Part shown: piece by piece, positions 38,937-51,700 of the stretch
Numbering within the stretch: the stretch's first letter is position 1
Layout of the letters: each line of letters begins with the position of its first letter
Assembly (NCBI GenBank): GCA_001600695.1
Contig: BCKQ01000004.1
Span: 1,222,255 to 1,286,254, forward strand
Length of the DNA stretch: 64,000 bases
Direction of reading: 5' to 3'
Source: Ascoidea asiatica
Lineage: Eukaryota; Ascomycota; Saccharomycetes; Ascoideales; Ascoideaceae
Translations under genes and position numbers: made by a program
Notes under the pieces: model-generated
Seen by the model: the letters and a program-made list of their open reading frames with translations, nothing else
What the model was told of the DNA's origin: nothing
The model's database searches: none

Positions 38937-39764
38937 ATCTCATTCAATCTCATTCAATTTCGGTCCTTTTTATGGAAAAACAAAAACAATCACTGTCGGT
39001 TTCAATTTGGGTATTTTTCATCATTTTATCAATTACTTTTATCTAACTAATCTTTTATCTTTTTTTTTAATTTTTTTTTAATTTTTTTTTTTATTCACAG
39101 GTCTTACTTTCTTACTTATAATTTCATCTCATTTGGTTTTCTCGGGGTTTAAAATAAATTGGGAATATATTAATGGTTAAAAATTATATATTTCTTCATT
39201 ATAGGATTATTATTTGGTTTTCTCAATTTTATACAAAAAATTTCTTTTTTCTTTAGTGTTTTATATTAAAAACATTAACACATTTATACATTTTCTCGAT
39301 TGGTTTATCGAGTTCTTTACTTACATAAAATTAATATATAATAATTTAAATATAAAAAAATAAATAAATACTTTATCTAAAACTACTTTTAATATAAAAT
39401 ACTGTAATAAATATATTATTTAAAATTATAATTTATAAACTGACAAGATCCTTAACCTTGGTCTCCAAATTAACAAGACCAGATTTATGGATCATTTACC
39501 GGAACAGCTGTTACACGTGTAATCCGAGGGTTTCTTCCTAAAAGAATGTTGTGAAGTTGCCGATAAATCAATAAATCAATCATAAAGACAATAAAAACAA
39601 TGATAATGATTTATCAGATATTAATAAATTATTAAATCTATTCATCAATATCTAAAACAATCAAATCATCAGAAACTAGTAAACAACCAATTAAAGAAAC
39701 GAATCAGTAGAAGTAATCAAAGACTCTAGTGAATATCATAATATGGTCTTGTTAGTTCTGAATC
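38937..39764. other. intergenic region upstream of the NT-C2 gene
   Basis: T-rich 3' sequence of the PIR gene, then A+T-rich DNA. A 12-bp palindrome TTACACGTGTAA (39511-39522) contains a CACGTG E-box about 250 bp before the next start. No gene recognised. Confidence 0.45.
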
Positions 39765-42536
39765 ATGTTAAGTAATTTATCTCAAAAATCAAAAAAACCA
39801 AAATTTTTATTATCTTTAAATTTAATTGAATTAACAAATATACCACAATTACATGGTAAATGTTATATTAAATGGCAAATTAAAGATTCTGATAATACTA
39901 ATTCAAATGTTCCAATATCTTCAACTACTCCTATAGTTAAATCAACTTTTAATTCAAATTTAAATTCAAGTTTATCTTTATTAAATAATATTAATAATTC
40001 TTCAACTCTGACTTCTTTAAATCATTCAAATACAATTAATAGTAATAATAAAAATGATTCTTTAATTTCAAATAATAATCACTCAAATACTCATAATAAT
40101 CATAATCATCCTCATAATCATAATCATAATCATTCTCATAATAATCAACCAATGGAAGCTATAACTAATGCTTCAACTACTGATAATTTATTAAATAAAA
40201 CAATTAAAGGTATAACTAAAAAATATAAAATTGAAAATCATAAAGTTAAATTCAATCTTTTACAAAGAATTAATAATGTAAAATTTAATATCAATAAAAA
40301 AGTTAAAAATAAATTCATACAATTAAATGATAAAATTTTATTATTACATATATATTCTGAAATTGAAATACCTCATACAAAAACTTCAAGTTTAAATTCA
40401 AATGAAAATAATTCAAATAAACCTTATGAATTATATCATCCTACAACTGTTACCACTTTTCATAATAATAATAATCATAATGATTCTGGAGATGATAATA
40501 ATAATAATAATAACAATGATGAATCTGATACTAATATTCAAAGAAATTTCTTAGGTAAAGTTGAAATCAATTTAAATAATTATATTCAAAATAATTTTGA
40601 TCCGGAAAATATGTGTTTTTATAATACAACTAATAATTATAATTATAAATTAGATAAATATCTTTTAAAAGATTCTAAAATTAATTCAATTTTAAATTTA
40701 TCAATCAATTTACAATTATTAAAAGGTAATTATAATGATTTTATAAATTTACAATTTTTACAATCTAATTCTCAATCCCAATCTCAATCTCAATCTCAAA
40801 CTTCAAATAATTTAAATAATCCAATTTCAAAAAAATTTAATCTTTCTTATGATAATAAATCAATTTTAACTCATAGCAATTCTTCTTTTTTTAGTCAAGG
40901 TTCTTCAAATAATGATAATGCTTCAAAACATTCAAAATCAAAAAAAATTTCAAATAGTTCAACTTCAAATTCTAATCTTAATTCTAATAATTCAACTATT
41001 AATCCAACCAATAATAATAATAATAATAATAATAATTTAAATTCAAGTTCAAATCCAAAAGAAAAAATTAAAAGTAAATTTTCTGATTGGAAATCTTCTT
41101 TAACTACTCCTGCACCTTTTATTTCAACATCTCCAAAATCAATTGTTTTACCAGACAATGGTTCTTCTATGCAATCTTCTGATTCTGTTTCATTTTCAAT
41201 AAATGATCAACCATTAATTAATAGTGAGATTTTTGAATTAAGAAGAAATAAAACTATGGGTAGTAATTCATTAAATTTATCTCTTGGTAAATCAAATAAT
41301 AATAATAATAACAATAATGATACTAATAGTATTATCAATAATAATAATATAAGTGAAATTGATAGATCAAATTCATTTCCAATTTTAAATGCTTCAACAA
41401 ATACAGATTTAACTAATGATATAAATATAAATAATAATTTAAATAATTTAGATAATACTAATATCAATAATAATAGTAATAACAATAATAATAATAATAA
41501 TAATAATTACGGTAAAATTCCTAGTAATATTTTATTAACAAAACCTTCAATTCCACTGCTTTTAAATTTAAGATCTCCAACTGCAGAAACTGTGTCTATA
41601 AATAGTCATTCTAAATCACTTAATAATCAAAGTTTCACTCAATCTCAACAAAATAATAATTTGGGCTTTATTCAATCTCAATCAAATCAAATTCATCATT
41701 TTCAAAATTCAAATCAAAGTCAACATTTACAAGATATTCACGCTGATGAAGATATAAATGTTATAAAAAAATTATATTATAAAACTTTCAAAGCTCATTG
41801 GGATTCTAGACCTTATGAATTTAATCCATTAGAATCTGTAAATGATATATTTAGTGGTGGTAATGGTTGGAAAAAAACTGCAGATGGTACAAATTTAATT
41901 GATATAAATTATGGTTTAGATTCAAATTCAAAAATTGAACTTAAATCAGATTTAAATTCAAATTCAAGTTCAATGAAACCCTTCCCAAATTTTCCAAATA
42001 AATCAAGTTCAAATTCAAATTCAAATTTACTTTTGTCTGCAGATTCTACTAATAATAATAATACTTCAAATTCAAATATGAATCATTCTTCTAATGAATT
42101 AAATTCTAATTTGAATAAACATAATAACAATTTAACTATAAATAATAAAGACTCATTGAACAATTTTTCAGAGGATCCTAAAAATAAATTTGGTGATTCT
42201 TCTATAAATCATACATCACAAAATGTAAATAGTCAACAATTAAAATCACCTTTATTAACAAATAGAAACTCTTTTGATAACTTTGTAACATCACCTAAAT
42301 TAACCAGTAAAGGTTTTCTTGGAGGTAATTCAGATCTAAGAAAACATCAAAGAAATATGACAATTAATAGAGATGATATTTTTATCAATGAATATACGTT
42401 TAGTCCAAATAATATTAATAGAAAAAGATATTCAAGAAGATCTGGACTATATAATTATGATAATAAAAGATTTAGTATGCTTCCTTCTATGGAAACAGAT
42501 TTAAGAGAAGATTTAAGATCTTGGAATATCAAGTAA
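39765..42536 (+). CDS. NT-C2 (EEIG1/EHBP1-type) domain protein
   Basis: 923 residues. The N terminus (about 10-330) reads as an NT-C2 domain interrupted by Asn/His/Ser runs: KFLLSLNLIELTNIPQLHGKCYIKWQI, then ENHKVKFNLLQRINNVKFNI, then RNFLGKVEINLNNYI and YLLKDSKINSILNLSINLQLLKG, the last matching the LxxSKINxxLxLxIxL ending of the family. A His-Asn repeat lies near 105-125. The middle is disordered with poly-Asn and Ser-Gln repeats. A conserved-looking block near 670-710 (FKAHWDSRPYEFNPLES) and a basic C-terminal piece follow. The S. cerevisiae counterpart may be Ybl086c, a protein of unknown role; NT-C2 domains elsewhere bind membranes or small GTPase pathways. The domain call is by motif recall. 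Confidence 0.6.
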   Translation: MLSNLSQKSKKPKFLLSLNLIELTNIPQLHGKCYIKWQIKDSDNTNSNVPISSTTPIVKSTFNSNLNSSLSLLNNINNSSTLTSLNHSNTINSNNKNDSLISNNNHSNTHNNHNHPHNHNHNHSHNNQPMEAITNASTTDNLLNKTIKGITKKYKIENHKVKFNLLQRINNVKFNINKKVKNKFIQLNDKILLLHIYSEIEIPHTKTSSLNSNENNSNKPYELYHPTTVTTFHNNNNHNDSGDDNNNNNNNDESDTNIQRNFLGKVEINLNNYIQNNFDPENMCFYNTTNNYNYKLDKYLLKDSKINSILNLSINLQLLKGNYNDFINLQFLQSNSQSQSQSQSQTSNNLNNPISKKFNLSYDNKSILTHSNSSFFSQGSSNNDNASKHSKSKKISNSSTSNSNLNSNNSTINPTNNNNNNNNNLNSSSNPKEKIKSKFSDWKSSLTTPAPFISTSPKSIVLPDNGSSMQSSDSVSFSINDQPLINSEIFELRRNKTMGSNSLNLSLGKSNNNNNNNNDTNSIINNNNISEIDRSNSFPILNASTNTDLTNDININNNLNNLDNTNINNNSNNNNNNNNNNYGKIPSNILLTKPSIPLLLNLRSPTAETVSINSHSKSLNNQSFTQSQQNNNLGFIQSQSNQIHHFQNSNQSQHLQDIHADEDINVIKKLYYKTFKAHWDSRPYEFNPLESVNDIFSGGNGWKKTADGTNLIDINYGLDSNSKIELKSDLNSNSSSMKPFPNFPNKSSSNSNSNLLLSADSTNNNNTSNSNMNHSSNELNSNLNKHNNNLTINNKDSLNNFSEDPKNKFGDSSINHTSQNVNSQQLKSPLLTNRNSFDNFVTSPKLTSKGFLGGNSDLRKHQRNMTINRDDIFINEYTFSPNNINRKRYSRRSGLYNYDNKRFSMLPSMETDLREDLRSWNIK

Positions 42537-44094
42537 TTATAACAAGTTTAATCTTATAAAGTATGGTAAATCATTCCATATTTTCAAATCATCTCTTCAC
42601 AAATTGTAATAAACTGCATGTTTTACAATTCACTCTTTGAAATAGACTTTAACAGTTGTTCATTATTCAATGTTTTTCAGACTTTTATTTTTTATAAACT
42701 TTTATAAACTTTTAATATTTAGATTTCTATTGCTTATTTGTAATATTGTTTTTCATTTTTTTCGTTTTTACCTCAGCTCACATTAAATATTCTGATAAAT
42801 ATATACTGGTTATAATTTTATCAAACTTCTTATGTGTAAGGTTTGGTCTTATTTTGATTTTATTCTTTTGATTTTTTAATTCTTTTTATTTAATCTCTTT
42901 TTTTATTTTAGCCGATTGTGTTTTACTATTAGACAATATTGTAAATCATAATAACATAAAAAGATTCAAAGAAACAATTCAAACCTGAAAGAATTAAATC
43001 CTCAGAGCTTAAAAGATTTTCAAAAACTCTTCTTAAGTTCATAAAAACACACTTTTATTTCAAATACAAAGCAAATTCTATTGGGGTTAATAATGTTAGA
43101 TCTGTGTTTCGGTGATGTAAATCTGTTATTTCCTGTTTACACTTTAGCCGACTTTATGCTAAAAATAACGATTTGAAAAACAGTGGTAACTTCCCATACA
43201 AATGAGTTTCTTTCTCTCTTCAAAATATGAATTCAACTCAAAGGATACACTGTCTTCTTAAGAGCAGTTGTGAAACTAATCTACAGTATTTTCTATTCAA
43301 TATTAAAAACCCTTTACACTTTTCAATCATGGTTTTCAGAAATTATGTAAATAAAAAGAGCTATAAGCTTTTTTTCAGTTTGTTTACTTGATTTTAAGCT
43401 TATTTTTTTATTTTTTTCACTTCAGCTTCGGTATAGTTTAATACTCAAACATAATCTCTCTAGTATTTGATTTTAATTTAAGTACGAAAGAATAGGAATT
43501 TTTTTTAGATTATTATCCTCTCTGAAAATATTCATTGTTTAGCTTTATTTATGATGGGTTTTTCAATAAAGACTCAGGGTGTCTACATATATTTAATGTT
43601 TTAAACTTCTACAACAGAAACAAAAGATATGCAACGAGCTTTAAGTACCTTTGGCTATTTCAAACTTTTCTCTTAAGACTATAATGCTTATTAAAAATAT
43701 GAGGAACTTTTCATATACACATTAAATCATATCAAATTTTAACTATAGGGTTTTCTTATTCAAAAATATGTATTCATGGAGAAACTTTTTAAATTATAAA
43801 GATTTTTCCTTTAAAGATTATTAAAAGAATATATGATTAAAATGAAACATAATAATCGAGCCTAGATGAAAATTTTAGATCATAAATAAGAAACTTGAAA
43901 AGAAATTAAATGAATGGGATTACTATAAATTAGATTGCAAAACCACAAGAAAATATAACCAAATTGATCAAAATGAATTAGATCATAGACCATAACAAAA
44001 GTTATAATAATTCTAAAGTGAATTCAATAATTAAGACTATTATAATAATACATTTTAATAAAAAAAATAATTAAACAAAAAAGTAGAGATTAAA
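42537..44094. other. 1.56 kb gene-free region upstream of the C2H2 gene
   Basis: Uniformly A+T-rich DNA with mixed-composition stretches but no coding signal. TTTAGCCGA occurs twice (near 42908 and 43146). The length suggests a long regulated promoter for the zinc-finger gene. No RNA gene recognised. Confidence 0.4.
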
Positions 44095-45282
44095 ATGGAT
44101 AATCAACCAAATAATTCTAAAAATCTTTTTAATTCAAACGAATATAATCCAAATGATAATTCCAAAAGACCATTTTTACCATTAGATACATCAATTGAAA
44201 ATTTTGTTGATCCATGGGATCAAATGACTGAGGAACAAATCAAATGTTTAACTCAAGATCAACTAAATCAATCCAATCAACTTAATCAATTCAATCAGAT
44301 AAGTCAAATAAATCAGATCAATCAATTGAACCAGATTAATCAATTAAATCAAATAAATCAGATAAATCAGTTCAATCAAATGAATCAAAGTAATAATTTC
44401 AGTCAAATTCAACTTCAAAATAAACTTGAACTTAATAGAAATAATAATAATTTTTCAAGTATACCAAATAATGTATATTATCCAAGATCAAATAATTCAA
44501 TTCAGCAATTATTGAATTCAAATATAAATTTAAGTAGTAATAGTTCTAGTTTAATGAGTTCTTCAAGTAATCTTGCTAATCCATTATTTATACACTCCAA
44601 TAATACAAAACAAAAAGTTGATATGATGCAATATACTGGTTATCTTACTCAAGATAATATTAATTTGAATGATTCTAATAATCTAATGCAAATTTATAAT
44701 AATGATTTAAATTTTAATAATATTTCTGATTATTCTAATTGGTCATTGAATGCAAATAATTTAATTAACAATAATTTAGTTAGCAATAATCTAATTAACA
44801 ATAATTTAATTACTCTTCCTAGTCAAACAATGGAATCTGTAATAATGGATAGAAAATATATATATAGAAAATATCATCAAGAATTAAAAGACGCCAGATT
44901 AGAATATAATTTAAAAAAAGCAAAGCCTGGACATTATAAATGTTGCACGGAAAGATTCAAAGATGGTTTTGATAAATTGATTCATATTGAAATATGTCAT
45001 AAAGACAGAAGTAATCATTGTCCAGTTACTTATTGTGCTCATAGTTTATTAGGTTTTTCATCTAGACATGAATTAATAAGGCATGTTTCTGAACAACATG
45101 GATATAAATTGAATAAAAATACTTCCAAAGATCCTAGTGAAATGTTATTGGAAGATAGAAAAATAATAAATGAAAATAAAAAAGAAAATAAAAGTGTTTT
45201 GAAACCACATATATGTGACATTTGCTCAGTGGGATTCTCAAGAAGGGAAACCATGCTCAGACATAGGCGTAAACATGAGTGA
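44095..45282 (+). CDS. C2H2 zinc-finger protein with Gln/Asn repeat
   Basis: 395 residues, probably a DNA-binding regulator. Residues about 55-105 are a Gln/Asn/Ile/Leu repeat (INQINQLNQ units), a prion-like composition. The C-terminal 115 residues carry three zinc-finger-like modules: a first with C-C and later H-x-x-x-C-H (from about 281, YKCCTERF...IEICH), a second CPVTYC...HELIRHVSEQH (from about 309) and a canonical third CDICSVGFSRRETMLRHRRKH (cut here as CDICSVGF and RHRRKH) ending one residue before the stop. Modules one and two resemble the irregular fingers of some fungal regulators. No orthologue is recognised. Start is the first ATG after a long leader. Confidence 0.75.
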   Translation: MDNQPNNSKNLFNSNEYNPNDNSKRPFLPLDTSIENFVDPWDQMTEEQIKCLTQDQLNQSNQLNQFNQISQINQINQLNQINQLNQINQINQFNQMNQSNNFSQIQLQNKLELNRNNNNFSSIPNNVYYPRSNNSIQQLLNSNINLSSNSSSLMSSSSNLANPLFIHSNNTKQKVDMMQYTGYLTQDNINLNDSNNLMQIYNNDLNFNNISDYSNWSLNANNLINNNLVSNNLINNNLITLPSQTMESVIMDRKYIYRKYHQELKDARLEYNLKKAKPGHYKCCTERFKDGFDKLIHIEICHKDRSNHCPVTYCAHSLLGFSSRHELIRHVSEQHGYKLNKNTSKDPSEMLLEDRKIINENKKENKSVLKPHICDICSVGFSRRETMLRHRRKHE

Positions 45283-46082
45283 TAAGTTATATACTAGCTA
45301 AATGTAATAAATAATCTTTTCCAATAATAATAAAAAAGCTTTGCTTTGAAACTTATTGTAATAGAATAAAGTCAATTAATAAACTTTTTTCAAAATCATA
45401 ATTTAATCATTTTCAAGGGTTTAACGGTTAACGGCTATTACGCAACGTCTCAGTGACTTTTCTTCCTAATTTCCTTGGCGGGACTAAATAAGAACAAGGT
45501 CACGTTTTATTTAGGGTAACTAGCGGATATCTCCGCCTTTTTTTTAATGACCTATTATGATTAAGTGTCTGGGGAAAGTGGTGTCCTTTTGGGGTGAGAG
45601 CAGCACAATGCTGGGGTCAAGGCTGGTGATGGCTGGTTATGGGGCTGCTACCCGTGGCTGGGTTAAATAAAACTTTACCCCGCCGTTTGCACCCGCGATT
45701 TTAGGCATGATTGTGCATATTTTTAGTCCTGAACAAGATCTAACCGAGAAGAAACTGGGAACTGGGAATATTCTAACGAAATAATCCTCATTTTGCGTAT
45801 TTAAGGATGATTCTTAATCATTAATATTGTCTTCAATGTTTTTATTGTCTAAAAGCATACTTTCTCATCAATAATCATTAAACAAATAGAATACCAAATA
45901 TTATAGAATACATTCATTATATTATCATAAAAATATATTGGTATATCTATTACCTATAAGAAGAAACAATTAGGAATGAAATCAAAATCTAAAGCTTACA
46001 TGAACTAGATTATAAAACATTTAAATTTCAGTTTTATTCAAGTAACTTCACTCTCCTTAATTCAAAAAAGAAATAATTTCAA
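45283..46082. promoter_or_regulatory. promoter region of the Zn2Cys6 gene
   Basis: GGGTAAC (45514-45520, Reb1-like), immediately followed by CGG-N6-CCG (45524-45535) within GCGGATATCTCCGC, an inverted site of Zn2Cys6 type. TCAAGGCTGGTGA (45617-45629) repeats a 13-mer found at 28873-28885, and GCTGGTT follows. TACCCGT lies near 45650. The last 300 bp are A+T-rich leader. Confidence 0.55.
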
Positions 46083-49000
46083 ATGAATAACTTCAACAAC
46101 GACAAAGATATTATTAATAATAATAATAACATCAATAATAATAATAGTCTCTATAATAATAATGGTAACTCTAACAGTAATAATCTAAATAATACAAATA
46201 CAAATCTAAATCAAAACTCCAATTTTAATATAAATTCAAATAACATCACCGAAATCAATAATATAAATAATGATAGAAATAACTCAATAAGTAATATTGG
46301 AAATAATGGTCTTCCAAATTATAGTAATCTAGAGAGTTTGAATAATCTAAATAATCTAAATAACCTAAATAACCTAAATAGTTTAAATAACTTAAGTAAC
46401 TTAAATAACTTAAATAACTTGAATTCTAATACTTTTAATCATAATAATAATCTAATTAATAATGTAATAAGTCCTTTTGATGATTACAATCCTTTCACAA
46501 TAATTCCAGTCTCAAATCAAAATAATAATAATTCAAATAACTCAAATATAAATATTCATCAACCTATTCAATCTAATATTAGAAATTTGAATCATATAGA
46601 TCATTCAATTCATCCTCATTTTTTACAACCAAATTTTCAATCTCCTTTACAATCTTCTCTGAATCCAATAAATCAGTCAAATATTGAAACTAATGAAACT
46701 AACCAATCTATTTATACTTCTATTCCAGATAATAATAATAATATTCTAAATGAATCATCTAAAAAAACTTCAAAGAAACAAATTTCAAAATTAAAATCAA
46801 AATCAAAATCAATTACAACAAAAAAATCAAGTCCAGTTTCTAAAAAAAAATCAATAAAAGTAAATAAACCACCCAAACCACCTAAACAGCCTAAACCTCC
46901 TAAAACACCTAAAGTTTTTAAACAGATTAAACAAATTAAAACAATCAAACCACTAAAGACAATTAAATCAACTAAAATAACTAAAATCTCAAAATTAGAT
47001 AAATCAAATAAATCAATCAAATCTACAAAATCAATTAAATTAAATAAACAAAATAAATCAAATAAACTTAATAATTCAGATAAATTCAATACAATTGTCA
47101 AACATTTGAAAAATCAAGCTAAAGAACATATCATGGATCCAGAAATTGATTCAATTCCTCGAAGTCCAATGAATATATCTGAGATTTTACCTTCTCCTAA
47201 TTCTTTGAATCAATCTAAAAATAAATCTGAAGATTCTACACAGATAAAAAATGATTATATTTCTACTACCAATGGTAATGGTAATGATAACTCAAACTCT
47301 AATTACAATTACAATTACAATAATAATGAAAATAATAATAAAAAAAATAAAATAAATTACTCTTCAAGAGTTTTTGCCTCATATCCACGAAAGAGAGCAT
47401 TAACAGCTTGTGAAACTTGTAGATTAAAAAAAATCAAATGTGATAATATAAGACCAGTTTGTGGTTCATGTGAAAAATTAAAGCAAAAATTTACTTCTGC
47501 TGTTTCCAAAGATATCAAAAACTCTGTTCAAATTAACTGTATATATAGAGATTCTCATCAATTAGATTCTTCAAATTTTAATCCAAACTCAAATTTAGAT
47601 CCAAATTCAATTTCAAATTCAAATGATGGTAATAATATAAATATTACTTCAGATTTTGATATTAATCAAAATTTTGATCCTGCAAGTAAAACAATTTTAA
47701 CGAAATTAAATGATCTAAGAAAATCAATTTTAACTTTCCAAAACTCAAATCAAAACAATTCTTCTTCTAATTCAAGTCCTATTATGGCTTCAAACAATAA
47801 TTCAAATACAAGAACAGATTCAGTTATAACTTCAATACCTAATACAATGACCGATATAGATAATCTGATAATAAGAGAGAAATTAAACAATATTTTACTG
47901 GGTTTAAATAACTTAAATTTGCAAAATATATATTTTTTAATTATAAATTTGAATAATAAAAATGTTAATAATTCTTTATTTACAGATTTGAATTTTAAAT
48001 CCTCCAATAATTCAATGAACAATACAAATAGTAACACTAATAATAATGTCAATAGTACTGAAAATGAAAGTCTAGAAGGTGAGAATTCTGAATCAGATGA
48101 ATCAGATGATGAATACAATGAATATAATGAAAATAATTGGACATCTGCTTTCTGGGATACTTCTGCAGAATCAATTCTTAAAAACTGGCCAATTTTCAAT
48201 AATTATTTTCATTCTTTACCCAATATCAATTTATTATTGAACAAATTGAATTTGAGGAAATTTAAATTCAAGTATTATAATAATAATATCAATAATTATT
48301 ATAACTATAATATTGAGCAAAATTATTATGAGTTCTTAACTGATGATAATTTCAATAATTCTGCAAATTTCAATACACTTGCAAATTTTGATGATTCAAT
48401 TTTATTAAATAATGATCAAAGATATAAAGTTATTAACGATATTATAAATAATTTGAAATTAAATAATTACTCTATTAAAATTTTCAAAGATGCTGGTAAA
48501 TTTCCAAGCAATGAAGTTAATGTTCAAAATTCTTTAACAGATATGAATAATGAAAATATGATAAATAATACAATCAATAATAAAATCAATAATAAAAATA
48601 ATAGTACCTTCAATAGTAATACAAATAGTACCAATAATATAGCAAATAACAATATAATGGCAAATTCAAGTTTATTTCAACCGATTCCTTCTCCTAATTC
48701 ACCAAATTCATTTTCTAATACTACTATGAAACAATTGAACTCAAATTGTAGTAGTTCAGGAAATTTAAATCAGACATTTATTTTACCACCAATTACAACA
48801 CCTTCACCCAATACGAATTTTTTAAATTCAATTTTTGCTGGAAATTTTAATTCACTTTCCAATTCAAATTTGAATTTAAATCAATATGTAAATATCCACA
48901 CAAAAAGTTCAACATCTTTATTTTCCTTATCTCAATTTGCATTAAATAATCAGTTTAACTTCAATCTTCTGTCGAATAATGTTAATAATACAAGTAATAT

Positions 49001-50621
49001 TCGAACAGTTTTAAAGAAAAGTTTCAAAAATAATGGAATAAATAATGGAATAAATAATGGAATAAGTCTGTTAGAAAAAACTAAACCAGTACGAAGTCCA
49101 ATATATGATCTTTTAAATAATGAAGAGAAACCTGCAAATATCAATTTAATAGTAGATGAATCTGAAATTGTACCATTAGCAAATTTAAAATTGTTAAATG
49201 ATGTAAATATTGAATTTTTAATGAAATTGGAACCAATAATTTTTAAATATTTAGTAATTTGGACTAAAAAATTTTTAAGTGATGTTTTCCCTAAAAATCC
49301 ATTTTTAAATGAATCTAAATTACTTAATACAAGTGTTTATTTACAACAAAAATATATAAATTTTTTATTAGAAAATGATATTGATGATGATTTATTAACA
49401 TTTTTTAATAATGATAATATTATAGATCCAGATTTAATTAATTATTCTATTTATTTTCATGGTAATAAAGGAGATCAAATTCCTAAAAATGTAAATTTAG
49501 AAAAATATCATATAATTTTACAAAAAAATAAATCATCATTTTTTTTAACAAATTGTAATTATAATTCTAAATTAACTCCATTACCAATATTATTAATATG
49601 TTGTTCATTAACATTATTAGCAATTGATTATGGAGCAAAAGGTCCAAGTAATTTTATAAATTATAATTGTAATTCACTTTTACAAAAAAATAATGGTATG
49701 AAATTTTCTTTAAGTTATAGAATTTATAAAATTGCAAAACAATTTCATTATATTTTACATAATAATTTTATTTCATCATCACAAGATAAAGAAAATAAAG
49801 GAAATAAAGAAATTTTTTTCACAAATAATAGTAATCATTATCAAGAATCATCATTATGGGATGTTCAATTTAATATTTTATCAGCAATGTATCAAATGTA
49901 TTTATTAAAACCATTATCAGCATGGAAATTTTTCAAAAGAGCAAGTAATTCAATAATAATTTGTTTAGAAATTGAGAAAAATTTAAGTGAATCAATAAAT
50001 TCACCAAATAAATCAAATTCATCAATTATAAAAACTGCAGAAGATAAAAGATTAATTGAAAGATTATATTGGACATGTCTTAAGAATGAATGTGAATTAA
50101 AAGTACAAATATCTCCAGTATTTCAAACATCATTTATTTTAAATTATAAACCACCAAAGAAATTTCCAACACCACCATTATTAATTAATGATGATAAAAA
50201 TTATTTTGAAATTAGTGAAGCAAGTTGGTATTCATATTTAGCAGATGTTTATTTTAGAAAAGTTGAAAATAAAATTTTAAATTATTTTTTTTTAAAAGAT
50301 AAATTAAAATATTGGATAAATTTTAATCATCCAGGAAATATTAATGAAAATATTAATGAAACTAATAATGATAATGATAATCAAGAATTATTAGTTAGTA
50401 AAATTCAAGATTTTTTAGATGAAGTTAATAATTTTCCAATGGATCCAAGATATGAAGATTTAATTAAAAGACATTCACTTGATGAATCAGTTGTTATTCC
50501 AGAACCAGTTACATTTATTTTTGCAAGAATTATGTCTATAAAATCAATTTTATATCAACCATTATTATATTATGTATCAAATTTAGATGATTTAATAATT
50601 TTTGAAGATTTTAAAAATGAA

Positions 50622-50664
<43 letters not shown>

Positions 50665-50999
50665 TTAAAAAATGTAATTTAAATCCAAATATTATTGAAT
50701 GGTTAAAAGATTTATCAAATGAATTATTTAAATTTTCAGATATAAATTTAATGACACATAGACATCATGGATCATGGTATAGAGTAAGAGAATTATTTTT
50801 ATCATGTATTGAATTATTAATAATTTTTAAAAAATTTCAAATATTTTTTTTCAGTAAAAATGAATTAATTGAACATTTAGATATAACATATAAAATATTT
50901 AGTTACTGGAAATTTGAATGTTTTGAAACAATTTTATATGAAAAGATTATAAAGAAAATATTTTGGGAAACAAATGAATCTTTTAAAGGTGTTTTATAG
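46083..50999 (+). CDS. Zn2Cys6 fungal transcription factor, very large and Asn-rich
   Basis: 1638 residues. A Zn2Cys6 cluster lies at 443-486 (RALTACETCRLKKIKCDN then RPVCGSC), with cysteines at 443, 446, 453, 460, 463 and 486. Before it are Asn runs, an NLNNLNN repeat (about 80-118) and a Lys/Pro-rich stretch with PKPPK and TKS/IKS repeats. After it is a DPASKTILTKLNDLRKSI helix that looks like the linker/coiled-coil of a C6 subfamily (perhaps near S. cerevisiae Ylr278c, unsure). The C-terminal 550 residues form the middle homology/ligand region (for example TACS-like ICCSLTLLAIDYG, ERLYWTCLKNECEL, HHGSWYRVRELFL). The last loop of the zinc cluster has 22 residues where 6-8 are usual. Target genes are unknown. 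Confidence 0.9.
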
Positions 51000-51700
51000 A
51001 AAAAAAAATATATTTAAATTTGAGCCATAAAAAAAATGATAATATTAGAATTTTTTCCGGGAGGTTTGGGTTTTTGTCCCGCATTTAGCTGCTGCATTTA
51101 GGTTAGATTTAATGGCCCCGTAAAATTGGTTTGGATTTTTAAATTTTACCCATTAAAAAAGAAATAAGCTTATAAATATGATATGAACTGAATTTATTAA
51201 AAGTAATAGAGTAATAAATTCAAATAAATATAATAAATATAAGAGAAGAAACATTTTTTGGTATACCGAAAATAGAAAAAAATTGAAAGAATATAACTGT
51301 AGTAGTTTTGTGGAGGGGAATAATTTATGGTATTTGTTTTCACTCATGAATACAGTCACAGGTACAGATATTATGATAATGAGTCCAGTTTCATTGATCT
51401 TTATTTTATTATTTATAGATAACTGAAACAATGATTCAATGATATAATGATATAATAGATATATTATATTAACTTGATATAGATTATTTTGCATTTTTGA
51501 AAGATAATAATTTGTAAAATACATATAAAAAGATGATTATTTCTTTTAAATAAATATAGTTGTTTTTTGATATTCATTTTATTTCAATTATTATCAATAA
51601 ATCTTTAAGTCTTTAAATCAGATCAATTATTTTCCAATTATTATTATTATTATTATTATTATTACTCAAATATCAAATAAATTTATAAATTCTATTCAAA
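51000..51700. other. intergenic region upstream of the glycine-zipper gene
   Basis: Short G/C-containing patch near 51056-51120 (CCGGGAGGTTTGGG, CCCCG), then A+T-rich DNA and a TTA triplet repeat (51639-51664). A 123-codon minus-strand frame (51153-51524) is hydrophobic, Leu/Ile/Tyr-rich and has no family character; I do not call it. Confidence 0.4.

Noticed and set aside
51153-51524. 123-codon minus-strand frame
   Set aside because: Hydrophobic Leu/Ile/Tyr composition typical of A+T-rich noncoding DNA; lies in the upstream region of the glycine-zipper gene.
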